A stretch of 64,000 bases of DNA from Alentia gelatinosa (lineage: Eukaryota; Annelida; Polychaeta; Phyllodocida; Polynoidae): NCBI GenBank assembly GCA_950022655.1, contig OX465584.1, positions 66,494,437 through 66,558,436 of the forward strand, given 5' to 3'. The translations under genes and the position numbers were made by a program. The notes below the pieces were generated by a model. It made no database searches and was not told where the DNA came from. It saw nothing but the letters and a program-made list of their open reading frames with translations. This document shows, one piece after another, positions 20,840 through 32,192 of this stretch; position 1 is the stretch's first letter; every line of letters starts with the position of its first letter.

Positions 20840-21065
20840 ACGGATACTTTGTATTGGGTGGATGATAAAATTAGTTATCCATCTTTTTTTGCTCTGCAGC
20901 ATATAGGGACTATTTTCCCGTATACCATGGCTTTGTACACCTGTATACCACCTATTTGAATCCGTATACCATGGTTATGATCTCTGACGGTCCTTAAATG
21001 ACGGGCCGTGGTTTACTGTGTCCCCATACATCTTCAATGGCGACATTGTATACCATGGGTAATTA
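20840..21065 (+). repeat. dispersed repeat I, copy 1
   Basis: Shares CCGTATACCATGG, GGGCCGTGGTTTACTG and GTCCCCATACAT with 26893-27068 and 30065-30168. CCATGG-bearing boxes occur in both orientations. In two of three copies it lies directly right of an H foldback. Confidence 0.8.
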
Positions 21066-21500
21066 AACTCATCGTATTGGAGACAAATATGAGAAAAATT
21101 AGATTTCCCATTAATATTGAAATGTCTTCTTCTTGAGACTGGGAGAAAACACGTCAATTCGCCAGAACTGCTTTTGGCTCACACGGGTGTCCAGGAACAA
21201 TCTCTCATGTCCATTCTCCTTAACCTTTTCTTTGCGAAATGAAACTGGTGGGTGTTTTTTTTCTCATTTTGTGAAGAGAATAATACGATCTTTTTCGGGT
21301 CGTTCTCTTTATTGACCTATCGATAATATTATCATCAAAGGTTTCTGCAATACGATTTGTCATGTGAAATACGCGACCGATATCAGGGATTAGATATCTT
21401 ACAATATTTTATCAGCTTATTAGCAACTGATATATAATAGGCCAGAGACATTGACAATCCATTGGCAATAGAGGGGTTATGCCTTGGGTTACTGAGAATG
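21066..21500. other. unassigned spacer
   Basis: No gene or repeat family was recognised. Confidence 0.45.
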
Positions 21501-22036
21501 TTAAAGGCATATCCTACAATTCACAGTGTCGCCACCTGGTGATTTTTAGATATTGTCAATTATTAGTCCAATCTGGTTTCTTAGGATTCATTACAATTCT
21601 ATATGAGTAAATTCAACATTTTGTCAAGTTTATCCAATCTCGATAGGTAAAATAGGCCAATTTGCAATTGCTTGATTTACATAGGAAATCTACTGAAAAA
21701 TATGGTTTTCTTCAATTCTTTCAAGAACAAGCACGGTGACCTATGATTTTTAAAGCATGAATAAGTAGTATTATATGTGTACTATATTCTGTAAAAATCT
21801 GAGGAAAATGACATGGGTTTTACTATGTAAAAATTTTTTTTTTAGAATTTCTATATATTTGTATATAAAATTAGCCTTATATTGATCTATAAATAAAAAA
21901 ACTAACGATTGTAACAACCCCGATTTTTAAGTTAGATATGTGTTCCACAAACACTTGGAGATCATCATATAAAATTATCAGGAAATTGACATGGGTTTTA
22001 ATTTTCAAGCCAAATTGTCCGATATGCCTTTAAACG
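21501..22036 (+). mobile_element. element F, full-length copy
   Basis: The ends TTAAAGGCATATCC and GATATGCCTTTAA are inverted repeats. It is about 536 bp, AT-rich and non-coding. Near the left end it carries GTCGCCACCTGGTGATTT, a CTCF-like word. The TTAA-like flanks might be target sequence. Confidence 0.85.
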
Positions 22037-22702
22037 ATACACAAATCAAAACGAGTCATGTTGTCAGAGACCGTAATGCACCATCCCGTCAGCCCCAGTG
22101 AACCTGAAAGTATCATTGCATCTTCTCCTGAGAGATAAAAAAATCCTCGTTTTGTCAGTTGAGAAGACGATATCAAGTGTCTTTTTTCTTGGGTTCCTGT
22201 GTTTTATTTCTACTATGAGGCGACTTTGTGTGGGTTGAGAATCAAGTCATGAAGGAACCATTTTAAATGTCATCATGAGACAAAGTGGGTTGATGACAAA
22301 CCTTTCAGATGTTTCAAAAAATCCTCCAGAGGATTAGGATTATTTAGGCATGTGTTTATTTGGAGGTTTAAAAAAAGTCCTCTCAATAATATCCATTCTC
22401 AGGATGCTGTTCTCATCAAACAAATGAATGAATTAAAGTTAAATTAACGAGTGAACACAAATATTGTTTGCAGTAAAAGAAACTTTTCGTTACGTGAGCG
22501 TAGGGTCTGAGAGAAAGTGCTGAGTCAGTACACGATCCAGGGGCCTATATACTGCGCCTCTTGATTACCTCTAACACACAGATGCGCGACGTTTTGCCGC
22601 GTTACCTCATGAATATTAATTAATTTGCCTCGGGAATATTTTCAGTGTCGCCCTCTAGCAATTAAACGCCAATTTACAATTGTCCACAATTACACTTCGG
22701 AG
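22037..22702. other. unassigned spacer
   Basis: Mixed sequence with no gene or repeat family recognised. Confidence 0.45.
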
Positions 22703-23015
22703 TAAAGCCTGATGCCCATCTACCGATATAGGGTTTAACGATTAGCTCACAAATCGTATAGGAGTGGGTCAACTTGTCGCAGGCAAATTAGGAAACCCTT
22801 CGCTCGATCGGAGGACATTGAGAATAGGGGGTCGTGGGTTGTAGTCGTAAGCAAATCAGGCTACTAATCAGTGGTTCACCCTTGCCTAGCTGTCCTACAT
22901 CTACCGACTACGGCCGATTCCGTTAGGATGCCTTGGCTGAGACAAATTACTGTCCGTTTGTCGCCGACAAAGGTACATGAATGTTCCGAAATCGGTAGAT
23001 GGGCATTGGGCTTTA
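22703..23015 (+). mobile_element. element A, copy 5
   Basis: Complete. It runs from TAAAGCCTGATGCCCATCTA to GTAGATGGGCATTGGGCTTTA. Confidence 0.92.
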
Positions 23016-23072
23016 TACGATAAAATTGTAACAACCAGAATACACGGATGAGTTTCATAGATCAAGATACAA

Positions 23073-23233
23073 ATTGAAGCCCAATACACATCTACCGATT
23101 CAGGTTTGAACAATTAGTTCCCAAATCGTAAAGGAGTCGGTGAACTTGTCCCAGGCGAATTATGTAATACTTCGACCCATGTCGGCCACCCAATCAAGTG
23201 CCATTTACCAACGTTCCGTTGTCGGCGACTAGA
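23073..23233 (+). mobile_element. element A variant, left part
   Basis: Starts AAGCCCAATACACATCTACC and runs to GTTCCGTTGTCGGCGAC. This is the same variant class as 50745-51003, in opposite orientation. Confidence 0.8.
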
Positions 23234-23234
23234 T

Positions 23235-23620
23235 TTAAGCCGGATACCCGTCTACCGATTTAGGGTTGAACGATTAGTTCCAAAATCGTATAGGAATCGG
23301 TCACCTTGTCGCAGGCAAATTACGTAACCCCTCGCTCAACCTGCGGCCCTCGAGGAGAGGGGCTGGTTGGTATTAGTCCTAAGGAAATCAGTCTACATCT
23401 AACGAAATATATACCCACACTAATAAAATCGGTGTATGATCCACTAATCGCTAGGGTAGGGCAAAAACCACAACTTGTCGGCGACAAAAGGACGTCTGAA
23501 GGAGGAAGTTCACTAATCGCTGGGTAGCCTTGCCTAGCTGTCCTACATCTACCAACTCCGTTAGGATACCTCGCCTGAGACAAATTGTTCCGAAATCGGT
23601 AGATGGGCATTGGCCTTTAG
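23235..23620 (+). mobile_element. element A, long copy
   Basis: Runs from TTAAGCCGGATACCCGTCTA to GGTAGATGGGCATTGGCCTT, about 386 bp, with extra internal sequence including cacaacttgtcggcgacaaa. Confidence 0.88.
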
Positions 23621-23642
23621 CAATATTTTGCTAAACTTTTGG

Positions 23643-23862
23643 CTACCGATTAAGGAACATAGAAATCACAACTTGTCGGCAACAAAAGGAAATCTGAAGG
23701 AGGTGGTTCACTTATCGGTGGCGCACCCTTGCCTAGCTGTCCTACATCTACCGACTACGGCCGACTCCATTAGGATGCCTTGGCTGAGAAAAATTACTGT
23801 CCGTTTGTCGCCGACAAAGGTACATAAGTGTTCTGAAATCGGTAGATGGGCATTGGGCTTAA
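23643..23862 (+). mobile_element. element A, right part
   Basis: Contains CTAGCTGTCCTACATCTACC and the intact right terminus GGTAGATGGGCATTGGGCTT. The left terminus is missing. This is one of four A-family segments lying within 1.2 kb. Confidence 0.85.
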
Positions 23863-23876
23863 GACTCCTTTTCAAG

Positions 23877-25415
23877 GATCGTGTCCATCAACCACGACAA
23901 GGTTACGACAAGCAATGACAAGAAAGTTCCAATCGGTGCCTAGTCGTAGCCTTGTCATGAGAAGCGTTGTTGTGTCGTAGACATCGCTGGGTCCCATAAA
24001 AAAGACGTCCATGGTACCGACACACTACGACAGTGGTATTGAGGAAACCATGACACTCCACCACAAGGGTCCAGTCGTAGGAAAAATTGAACATGTTCAA
24101 TATTGTCGTAGCCTTGTTGGAAGGCCCCCGACAAGCTTCCAGTCGCAGCCTGTTGTGGCCTTGTCGCAGCCTTGTCGTAGACTCTTGTCGGGAACTGTGG
24201 TCCACCAACCACGACAAGGCTACGACAAGCCTTCCAATCGTAGGCCTGTCGTGGGCCTTGTCAGAAAGCCATTGTCATAGCCTTGTCGTGGTTGGTGAAC
24301 GTCACCCTTCAGTTTAAAGGGTGGCGTCCACCAACCACGACAAGGCTACGACAATAGCTGACAAGAAAGTTCCTATCGGTGCCTTGTCGCAGCCTTGTTG
24401 TGAGAAGAGGGGCTTTACGACAGCGTTGTCGGGGCGTGTCGTAGACGTCGCTGGTTCCCGTAAAAAAGGCGTCCATGGTCCCGACACACTACGACAGTGA
24501 TATCGAGGCAACCACAACACTCCACGACAAGGCTCCAGTCGAAACATGTTCGATTTTATCGTAACCTTGTCGGAAGCCCCCGACAGGCCCCACACAAGCT
24601 TAATGTCACAGCCTGTCGTGGCCTTGTCATAGCCTCTTGTCAGGAACTAGGGTCCACCAACCACGACAAGGCTACGACAAGCCTTCCAATCGTAGGCCTG
24701 TCGTGGGCCTTGTCAGAAAGCCATTGTCATAGCCTTGTCGTGGTTGGTGAACGTCACCCTTCAGTTTAAAGGGTGGCGTCCACCAACCACGACAAGGCTA
24801 CGACAATAGCTGACAAGAAAGTTCCTATCGGTGCCTTGTCGCAGCCTTGTTGTGAGAAGAGGGGCTTTACGACAGCGGTGTCGGGGCTTGTCGTAGACGT
24901 CGCTGGTTCCCGTAAAAAAGGCGTCCATGGTCCCGACACACTACGACAGTGATATTGAGGCAACCACAACACTCCACTCCCCTTTAGAGGGTGCGTCCAC
25001 CAACCACGACAAGGCTGCGACAACGGCTTTCCGACAAGGTCCACAACAGCTCTACGATTGGAAGCCTTGTCGTAGCCTTGTCATGGTTGGTGGACCACAG
25101 TTCCCGACAAGAGGCTACGACAAGGCCACGACAGGCTGCGACATAAAGCTTGTCGGGGGCCTGTTGGGGGCCTTCCGACAAGGTTACGACAAAATCGAAC
25201 ATGTTCGATTTTGGAGCCGTGTCGTGGCGTGTTGTGGCGTGTCGCAGAGGTCTACAATAGAATATTTAGGTGGAGCGTACCCTTCCCGACAGGCTGCGAC
25301 AAGGGCTCACGACAGCTCCCCTCCTCACGACAAGGCTGCGACAAGGCACCAATTGGAAATTTCTTGTCGGCGTGTGTCGCAGCCCTGTCGTGGTTGGTGG
25401 ACGCACCCACTTAAG
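23877..25415. mobile_element. cluster of four to five B elements
   Basis: Junctions near 24315, 24767 and 24981 show right ends (GTTGGTGAACGTCACCCTTC) meeting left ends (GGGTGGCGTCCACCAACCAC). The recurring subterminal word is CTACGACAAGG or CTGCGACAAGG, in both orientations. Part of the cluster is a tandem duplication of 452 bp. Frames across it (up to 209 residues) are by-products of these repeats. Confidence 0.88.
24190..24980 (+). repeat. 452-bp tandem duplication within the B cluster
   Basis: TCAGTTTAAAGGGTGGCGTC starts at 24309 and again at 24761. Sequence is almost identical for over 300 bp around it and differs in a few bases (for example gcgttgtcggggcg versus gcggtgtcggggct). This indicates a recent duplication. 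Confidence 0.88.
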
Positions 25416-25487
25416 CTACAACACCGATCCTCATTTAGTTCAGCTAACATTGAGCAGCCATTCCACACCTGCTTAGATGTCCTTTGG

Positions 25488-25764
25488 TTAAGCTGGATGC
25501 CCATCTACCGATTTAGGGTTGAACGAATAGTTCCCAAATCGTATAGGAGTCGGTGAACTTGTCGCAGGCAAATTACGTAACCCCTTGCTCGACCCGCACA
25601 ATGGTAAATCGGTGTATGGTTCACTAATCGCTGGGTAGCCTTGCCTAGCTGTCCTACATCTACCGACTCCGTTAGGATGGCTGGGCTGAGACAAATTACC
25701 CTCCGTTTGTCGCCGACAAACGTACATAAATGTTCCGAAATCGGTAGATGGGCATTGGGCTTTA
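25488..25764 (+). mobile_element. element A, copy 9
   Basis: Runs from TTAAGCTGGATGCCCATCTA to GTAGATGGGCATTGGGCTTTA, with a short internal deletion relative to copy 3. Confidence 0.92.
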
Positions 25765-26384
25765 GCTATAGATATGAATAATCATGGACTACCTTTCATT
25801 AAGGAAGCCATCAAAGCGAATACTTGCCATTTTAACTGTGAAGGGCGCCCTTTGACGCAGATCATTTCGCAAGAAAACGTTGGTTGATACAAATTGCCAG
25901 AGAAACCTCAGGTAGACCTGGATTAAATTGCAAAGTGCACATGGCTAGAATTCCTTTACATCCAATTTCCGACAAGAACCAATGATAGTTTATATAAGAA
26001 CCAATTTCCGAAGTGACATTCAAATCAATCAGCAAAGTTTATTCTAAAGGTTATTGCTTTAATGCAAATCCGGAAGTGTAAAGTCTTTAGAATCCAATCA
26101 AAGTTGGTGTGTTAAAAGTGTATCATGTACATATTTGGTCGTTATTTCTAATTGCTTAGGCAATCGAATGAAAGCGACATATGCATGCTTTGGAGGGGAT
26201 TTATATCTTTTCAAGGCAGAGCTATTAAAAGCAATTGCCAAGCCATTGAGGCTATTGCCACGTTTGCGGGTCCAATATGTAATAATTTGTTAATTTGGAA
26301 GTACTTGAAGTAACCTGCTTATGACCGAATAAAGAAATTGTGTAAAAAAACAGGTATCAAACTTCCATATTGTTTCGCCCGCTA
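25765..26384. other. unassigned AT-rich spacer
   Basis: No gene or repeat family was recognised. Confidence 0.45.
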
Positions 26385-26470
26385 TACACTTATATATGTT
26401 TTTATCACTGTGCAAAAACCACCAGTTTATATATGTATACACCCGTCATATATAGGTATGATTTTGCGTA
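26385..26470 (+). mobile_element. element V, terminal fragment
   Basis: GCAAAAACCACCAGTTTATA resembles the V terminus seen complete at 42817 and 58453. Confidence 0.6.
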
Positions 26471-26477
26471 TATGAGG

Positions 26478-26594
26478 TACAAAATTAACTCATGTAGAAT
26501 TAAAATGAATCCCAAGAAATCAGTTTTGACTGCTAATTAACATTATTTAGAAATCACCAGGTGGCGCCACTGTGAATTGTAGGATATGCCTTTA
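26478..26594 (-). mobile_element. element F, terminal fragment
   Basis: Reverse copy of the F left end, ending GTAGGATATGCCTTTAA. It carries ATCACCAGGTGGCGCCACTG, the intact CTCF-like word. Confidence 0.85.
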
Positions 26595-26666
26595 AGTACG
26601 ATGCAAATTAAGAAATGTGAAGCTAATTAGCACAGAGCATTGCCGAGGAAGGAATGCAGTGTGATG

Positions 26667-26830
26667 TATATAGACAATAATCGATGGTTTTGTGGACAGG
26701 CGGCCGTAAACCACGAGAGGTTGATGCGTCGTAATACACTCGCGCTAGCCAGTGTATTACGACGTCAACCTCGTGTGGTTTACAGAGCCGCCTGTCAACA
26801 TAACCATCGTTTGTTGCATTTATTATCCAT
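26667..26830. mobile_element. foldback element H11 (accatcgtt subfamily), intact
   Basis: The arms TCGATGGTTTTGTGGACAGG.. and ..CCTGTCAACATAACCATCG are inverted. The core is GGTTGATGCGTCGTAATACA / TGTATTACGACGTCAACC and the tip is ctcgcgctagc. Confidence 0.92.
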
Positions 26831-26892
26831 CTTTTTGAATAAATTAAACCCACTAACTGCCATATCAAAAGGTATAACAATAGGGACTATTT

Positions 26893-27068
26893 CTTTGCTC
26901 TACAGCACAAAGGGGTTATTTTCCCCGTATACCATGGTTTTGAGGCCGTATACCACAGATATGAATCCGTATACCACAGTTCTGGTATCTGACAGGTTTT
27001 ATATAATGGGTCGTGGTTTACTGAGTCCCCATACATTTCCAATGGTGTCTTCGTATACGATGGATAAT
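26893..27068 (+). repeat. dispersed repeat I, copy 2
   Basis: CCCCGTATACCATGG, two CCGTATACCACAG boxes and GGGTCGTGGTTTACTGAGTC. Lies right of H11, as copy 1 lies right of H10. Confidence 0.8.
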
Positions 27069-27368
27069 AAATAGGAGCGGCCTGTGTAGGGATGGGAGGC
27101 GCATTGCGTGTCTCTCCCCCGTATACAGTGAAGGTGTGTCAGGAGACCGGTTCAGGGGTGTCATTCTATCATACTCTGAGACACTGTGAGCCAGAGCAAA
27201 GCCACAAACACAGGAAGGTACCTCTGTACCTCCGGGAAATACCTCCAGTCGCCAGAAATTTTCAGAATATGTAGATAAAACATCATATTTAGTATTTCTA
27301 TTAAAAATAAATAAATATTTATGATTATGTATCATACTGCATGATTACAATCTTGGATATCAGTTTTA
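27069..27368. other. unassigned spacer
   Basis: No gene or repeat family was recognised beyond a taggagcggcctgtgtagg word related to 20072. Confidence 0.4.
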
Positions 27369-27369
27369 G

Positions 27370-27466
27370 CTATTATGTGGCCGTCCTCTAGCCAGACAAA
27401 CTGCCACCAGCACCTGTCCTTATGGGAGTAGCTAGGCCCCAGGCAGCCGTCCTTAAAGGGTTAAAC
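27370..27466. mobile_element. short M/N-like terminal fragment
   Basis: Ends GCCGTCCTTAAAGGGTTAA, resembling the AAAGGG-TTAA terminus of M. The rest is not clearly alignable. Confidence 0.45.
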
Positions 27467-27537
27467 CTGTCTAAATTGTATTTATCATCCACCCTTATCA
27501 GACCGGTGGCATGCTGATTTTAGTTCGCTTTTAATTT

Positions 27538-27668
27538 TGCAAGATTCCTTTGTGGATTCTCAAGGCTCTAAGCCTAGTTCGCAGTGAGCCCCTAGAGCGC
27601 AGTGAGAACCTTGTACAGAATACCACTTAGAGAATGTGAGATATTATGAGAGCGGTGCACCTCTGTAT
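27538..27668 (+). repeat. dispersed repeat E, copy 2
   Basis: Contains GTGGATTCTCAAGGCTCTAA and GAGAACCTTGTACAGAATAC. Confidence 0.8.
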
Positions 27669-27679
27669 GCGACGGCTGT

Positions 27680-27735
27680 GTCCATATAGAGTTCTTATAG
27701 GTTAACTATGGACACTGTGTTTTAGGTGGATAATG
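27680..27735. repeat. single S unit
   Basis: Inverse of the array unit at 54.7 kb: tgtccatatagagttcttat, then ggttaactatggacactgtg. It runs into element F sequence. Confidence 0.65.
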
Positions 27736-27739
27736 AATG

Positions 27740-27960
27740 TTTTTCTTCAATACCATCAAAAACAAGAACAGGGAATTAACTATATCAGCAGTTCTACATA
27801 TATTATTACTAAACACCTACTATTCTCTGATAGGTTGAAGAAAATGGCATGGATGTTACTATATGAAGTCTAACTGTTGATAACCTTTATCAATTGTATT
27901 TTATCTATATTAATTTGTATATGATCTAACCCTAATAATATCTATTAAAAGGAAAACAAA
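27740..27960 (+). mobile_element. element F, internal fragment
   Basis: Follows the interior of the full copy (ttcttcaat..., aaaaatggcatgg..., gttactatatgaa). Both ends are missing. Confidence 0.6.
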
Positions 27961-28449
27961 GAATCTCTTGGTGAACTCCTAGCACAGACACCTCTCTGAG
28001 ACCAGTTATACCGTCAAAGCCTCTGGTCGGAGAGTGAAGTCTGGTTCCTTGTCTGATTCATTGTCCTGGGTTTTGTCAGATCGAGGGGTGGCCTTTCACA
28101 TCAAAACTGAAAAAAACTGAAAAAGTCATGATTAACGAAACGATGTGGACCTTTATTAGACATTTTCTGAGCTCTTTAACTCGAGACTCACTAAATTACC
28201 CACCAGAACTACTCAGCAAACGCGCTGGTCTCAATGAAGAAGAGATCCCCACAGTTCGACAAAGAGTTGTTATTATATAATGTTACGCTCCAAAACATCC
28301 GTATGTGAAACATACAGATTCTATCCCTTGGCATAACTGATCATGCTGGCTTTATGTAACAGGCAGCTGGAGGCAGCCCTTTGTTACGATCAACACGGTC
28401 GCCCTCATGTAGTAAACACAGAGCTAGCATATAACCTTGATCTTGATGT
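27961..28449. other. unassigned spacer
   Basis: No gene or repeat family was recognised. Confidence 0.45.
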
Positions 28450-28560
28450 ATTCTCATCAGCGGGGTTTCCCCTTAAGCGGGGATAAAATAAACTAAATAT
28501 GAACCCTCAAGCGGTTGTCCCCTTAACTGAGGTGTCCCAGAAGCAGGGTTTTACTGTATA
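28450..28560 (+). mobile_element. pogo-like element T, fragment
   Basis: Repeated CCCCTTAAGCGGGG words and the right terminus GCAGGGTTTTACTGTA. The left terminus is worn. Confidence 0.7.
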
Positions 28561-28644
28561 TCTTCTATAGTTGTGGACCAGTCTACCTAAAGTTGTCTAA
28601 CACACAAGCATGTTGAAACAGTTTAAAAAGATGCTAAACACTGC

Positions 28645-28750
28645 GTGAAAACCACCAGTTTATTCATATACACGCCATCGCATAAGTGCATGTATCGGCT
28701 GTATATTGACATGTTTAATCTTCTATATGTCAGCGTAGTGACTGTATTTA
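28645..28750 (+). mobile_element. element V, left-end fragment
   Basis: GTGAAAACCACCAGTTTATT, then acgccatcgcataagtgcat, as in the complete V copy at 58453. Confidence 0.75.
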
Positions 28751-28773
28751 CCACAAAGTATATATGAAGGGAA

Positions 28774-29310
28774 ATAACACCCATCCCAGAGCAGGATGAC
28801 ATAATAATTAAACCCAAGACATGATATTTTCCACATGGAACACTTTATATACATATGTGGGCAAGGCTAGAGTTCCCCATTATCACTCACTTCTTTTGCA
28901 CCTCCGTTAGTGAAGAACACCTACTCGGGGGCGTCATGGTGGCGCCCATGGATCATAGGCTGTGTGCCATTGTTAGTTCACAAAGCAGTCACTAGGTGGC
29001 CAGCTGTATGGCTTGTCCCATGGGGGGACAGATCTATATTCTGGCTCTTTGTTCTTACGAAATTCAACTGCCTTACAATGTTTTACCATGGTTCCCTTGA
29101 CTCTCTACACCCATCCCAGAGCAGGATAAGATAATGATTAAACCCAGGACATAATGTTTTTCAAATGGAACACAATATTTACACATGTGAGCAAGGCTAT
29201 AGTTGTGACTTTTCCCAATTATCACTCACTTCTTTTCCACCTCCATTAGTGAAGAACACCTACTCGGGGGCGTCATGGCGGCGCCCATGGATCATAGGCT
29301 GTGTGCCGTA
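28774..29310 (+). repeat. dispersed repeat L, tandem pair (330-bp spacing)
   Basis: ACACCCATCCCAGAGCAGGAT starts at 28777 and 29107. Each unit ends in TTAGTGAAGAACACCTACTC, GGGGGCGTCATGG and CCATGGATCATAGGCTGTGTGCC. A further copy is at 33050-33556. Class unknown. Confidence 0.85.
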
Positions 29311-30064
29311 TAGCTTGTGCAGCGTGCTCAGATGGTTTTATATGACTATTGAATCCTAAGACAGGTCTGAGTAAAACCTCATGACATATATTTACAGAAA
29401 TCGATAGCTCAGATAAATCTCTGATGTACAAACACGCGTGTGTCGGCGGCTCTGTCAATATCGTTTTACCGGTGACAGGTCCTGTATTGATATTCATGAC
29501 TGGCACAGCAACACCAACATCTTTATTCGTCTAAAAAATCCCTCCTTGTCATTGAAGACCTTGATGGTCGGTAGCTCGTCTTTAATCCAAGGCAGCTGTG
29601 GTATTTACAGGTATACATTTTTTATATTTGTTATTTCTTCATCTCTGGAAACACGATTTCTGATGAGGGAATGAGGGAATCTGGAATGTCGACATTGATA
29701 AATTAGAAGTAGCCTCCTGTTGTCACACCTCTTCATAATTGTGGGAAAAACCGATAACAATAACAATAGTATCACACAGCAAGTAAAGGCACCGTAGATG
29801 CAACGACCATCCTTTCGTGACCCCTGATAGAGCGAGGGTTGAAGTTGAAAAGAGGGCTGATGTGGCCCTCACCCTCCGCACATCACCTCTCTCACGTGTG
29901 CCAACCATCAGCGCTCCTCACGGCCCCTCACGGTAGCACCTGTAGCGCCATCTGCAGTTTTCCGGTGAAATCCTCTTCCTGCTTTATATTTATATAAACT
30001 CCGGGGGGAGAGGGTTTATATACCTCATATATATATAATATATGTATATATATATATATATTAA
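29311..30064. other. unassigned spacer with TA-rich end
   Basis: No gene was recognised. TATATAAACTCC near 29995 is TATA-like and a TA run follows at about 30025-30062. Confidence 0.4.
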
Positions 30065-30168
30065 TGGATCTAAATCTATATACCATGATTGTGGTACCTT
30101 ACAGTTTTTGTATAATGGGTAGTGGTGTACTGAGTCCCCAATGGGTACTTTGTAGACCATGAATAACT
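30065..30168 (+). repeat. dispersed repeat I, copy 3
   Basis: TATATACCATGATTGTGGTA, then TATAATGGGTAGTGGTGTAC and GAGTCCCCAATGGG. Diverged from copies 1 and 2. Confidence 0.7.
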
Positions 30169-30182
30169 AGGAGCCAAAAGTA

Positions 30183-30575
30183 TGTTCATCACAGATGCAT
30201 GAGGGTGCTATTATAAATGATTAACAATTAAAAGGTTTGAGTCCGATTTAGACTATGGATAGTTTTCTGTAACCCACCTGCACCCAGTCAACTTGTCATT
30301 TCTCTAACTGCCTGAGTCTAGGATAAAAACATATCAAGCAACAGTGGGTCAATGAGGTATTTCGGTCTTGAGTGATTGGTCATGGTCAACTGGGCACACC
30401 TGAGACACTGGCCCCCTGCTCTGTTCTCACTATCACAGTGAACAGCATGCAGATAGTAAAGGGATAGTTTTCTGGAAGCACACTGAGAGTTCAATGTGAC
30501 CACTCTAACTCTGTAACCCTGACTCTAACCTCTAGATGATGTATATAGGGCGTGGAAGCACGCTCTAATAAAACT
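30183..30575 (-). repeat. dispersed repeat U, longest copy
   Basis: Runs from gttcatcacagatgcatgag through TTGAGTGATTGGTCATGGTC to gggcgtggaagcacgctcta. It extends further than the other copies and matches 40352-40500 at its far end. Confidence 0.8.
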
Positions 30576-30907
30576 TAATAAACGACCCCTATTACTGCTT
30601 TCATAGAAGTTATATTACGTATTGAGTAACTACCATCACAAGCTTAAGTACCTACCTGGTACTCTATAAATCCCGAACGTGAACTGGTCATGTTCTGAAC
30701 CATTTGGTATTAACCCTACTTTACTGAATGAATCCGTGCAATTGAGATTAAAATAGAAACGACATTTGGGTAAATGTCAGACTAAAAATGTTGAAACAGA
30801 GGGATGGTGGAGTGAGTCTGTTTACCCACTTTGACATCTGTGTCACACAAGATGAGACGAATTGTTCAGGTTATTGATCAAGAATGTCATCTAGAGTAGA
30901 AAAGGAG
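30576..30907. other. unassigned spacer
   Basis: No gene or repeat family was recognised. Confidence 0.45.
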
Positions 30908-31106
30908 CAAATATGTTCATCATTGATAAATGAGCTGTAATTATAGATAAATAACAATTAAAAGGTTTAGGTTGCATTCAGTCAATGGATAGTTTTCTGT
31001 AACCCACTTGCACCCAGTAAACTTTCCATTTCTGCAATTGCCCAGTTTAGATCCAAACATATCAAGCACCAGTGGGTCTTGAGGTATTTAGGTCTTGAGT
31101 GATTGG
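30908..31106 (-). repeat. dispersed repeat U, truncated by element B
   Basis: Follows the family to GTCTTGAGTGATTGG and then switches abruptly to element B sequence. Confidence 0.82.
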
Positions 31107-31395
31107 CCTACGATTGGAAGCTTGTGGGAGCCTTTCGAAAAGGCTACGACAACATCGAGCATGTTTGATTTTTCCTACGACTGGACCCTTCTGTTGGAGT
31201 GTCATGGCATGTTGGGAGCGTGTCGCAGAGGCCTACAATAGGAAATTTTGGTGGAGCGTGCACTTCCCGACACGCCCTGACAATACTGTCGTAAAGTTTC
31301 CCTTCTTACGACAAGGCTGCGACAAGTGCCAATTGAAACTTTCTTGTCGGCGCTTGTCGTAGTCTTGTCGTGGTTGGTGGACGCCCACCTTTAAA
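31107..31395. mobile_element. element B, copy at 31 kb
   Basis: Starts cctacgattggaagcttgtg and ends GTGGTTGGTGGACGCCCACC. It contains GAGCATGTTTGATTTTTCCT and CTTTCTTGTCGGCGCTTGTC. Confidence 0.85.
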
Positions 31396-31672
31396 TGATA
31401 AAAATTATCTAATATAAACGTCAAATGCATGGTGACTGCAGATCGTCTGATTACGTCTGATTATACAATTCAGTACCACCTGACGACTATTGGACCCACG
31501 ACTTTTTCAAGCGGGCTTGAATAAGTCGTCTAGATTCTGTGAAAACTTATAGTCATCAGTATAAATGCTCAGGTACATTCTGAGGTCGACGACTTTTGCT
31601 GTGGACATTGCCTCCACCTGACGACTATCGACTATTAGGACATTTTTAGTCGTCCAATGTAAACGCCAGGAA
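31396..31672 (+). mobile_element. element C, left-truncated
   Basis: Begins inside the family (aatataaacgtcaaatgcat), follows GACTGCAGATCGTCTG and ends TTTAGTCGTCCAATGTAAAC. It directly follows element B. Confidence 0.82.
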
Positions 31673-31868
31673 AAGCATACACACCCGGCAATGATTTGAC
31701 TAGAACTACCAGAATATGATCAGACTGTAAGTCCGTTTCGATTGGCTGAAAACAGCAGAGATTTCTTTAGTTCCCCTAGAAATCTTTCAGTGGTGCCAGC
31801 GACCAACCCTCTCATAAAGTCTCACACTCTATGAGTGGTATTCTGTATACCAGTCCAAATAAAGCCAC

Positions 31869-32192
31869 TTAAGCCCAATGCTCATCTACCGATTTCGGAA
31901 CATTTATGTACGTTTGTCGGCGACAAACGGAGGGTAATTTGTCTCAGCCAAGCCATCCGAACAGAGTTGGTAGATGTAGGACAGCTAGGCAATGCTGCCC
32001 AGCGATTAGTGAACACTCGGTTTCTTTGGTTTTTGCCCTCCCCCAGCGATTACTGGACCATACACCGATTTTATCAGTGTGCGGGTCGAGCGAGGAAAAT
32101 TACGTAATTTGCCTGCGACAAGGTGACCAACTCCTATACGATTTGGGAACTAATCGTTCAACCCTAAATCGGTAGATGGGCATCCGACTTAA
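31869..32192 (-). mobile_element. element A, copy 10
   Basis: Complete, inverse orientation. It runs from TTAAGCCCAATGCTCATCTA to GGTAGATGGGCATCCGACTTAA. Confidence 0.92.

Noticed and set aside
24927..25556. 209-residue frame across the B cluster
   Set aside because: It runs through element termini and junctions of several B copies. The product is made of repeated element sequence.
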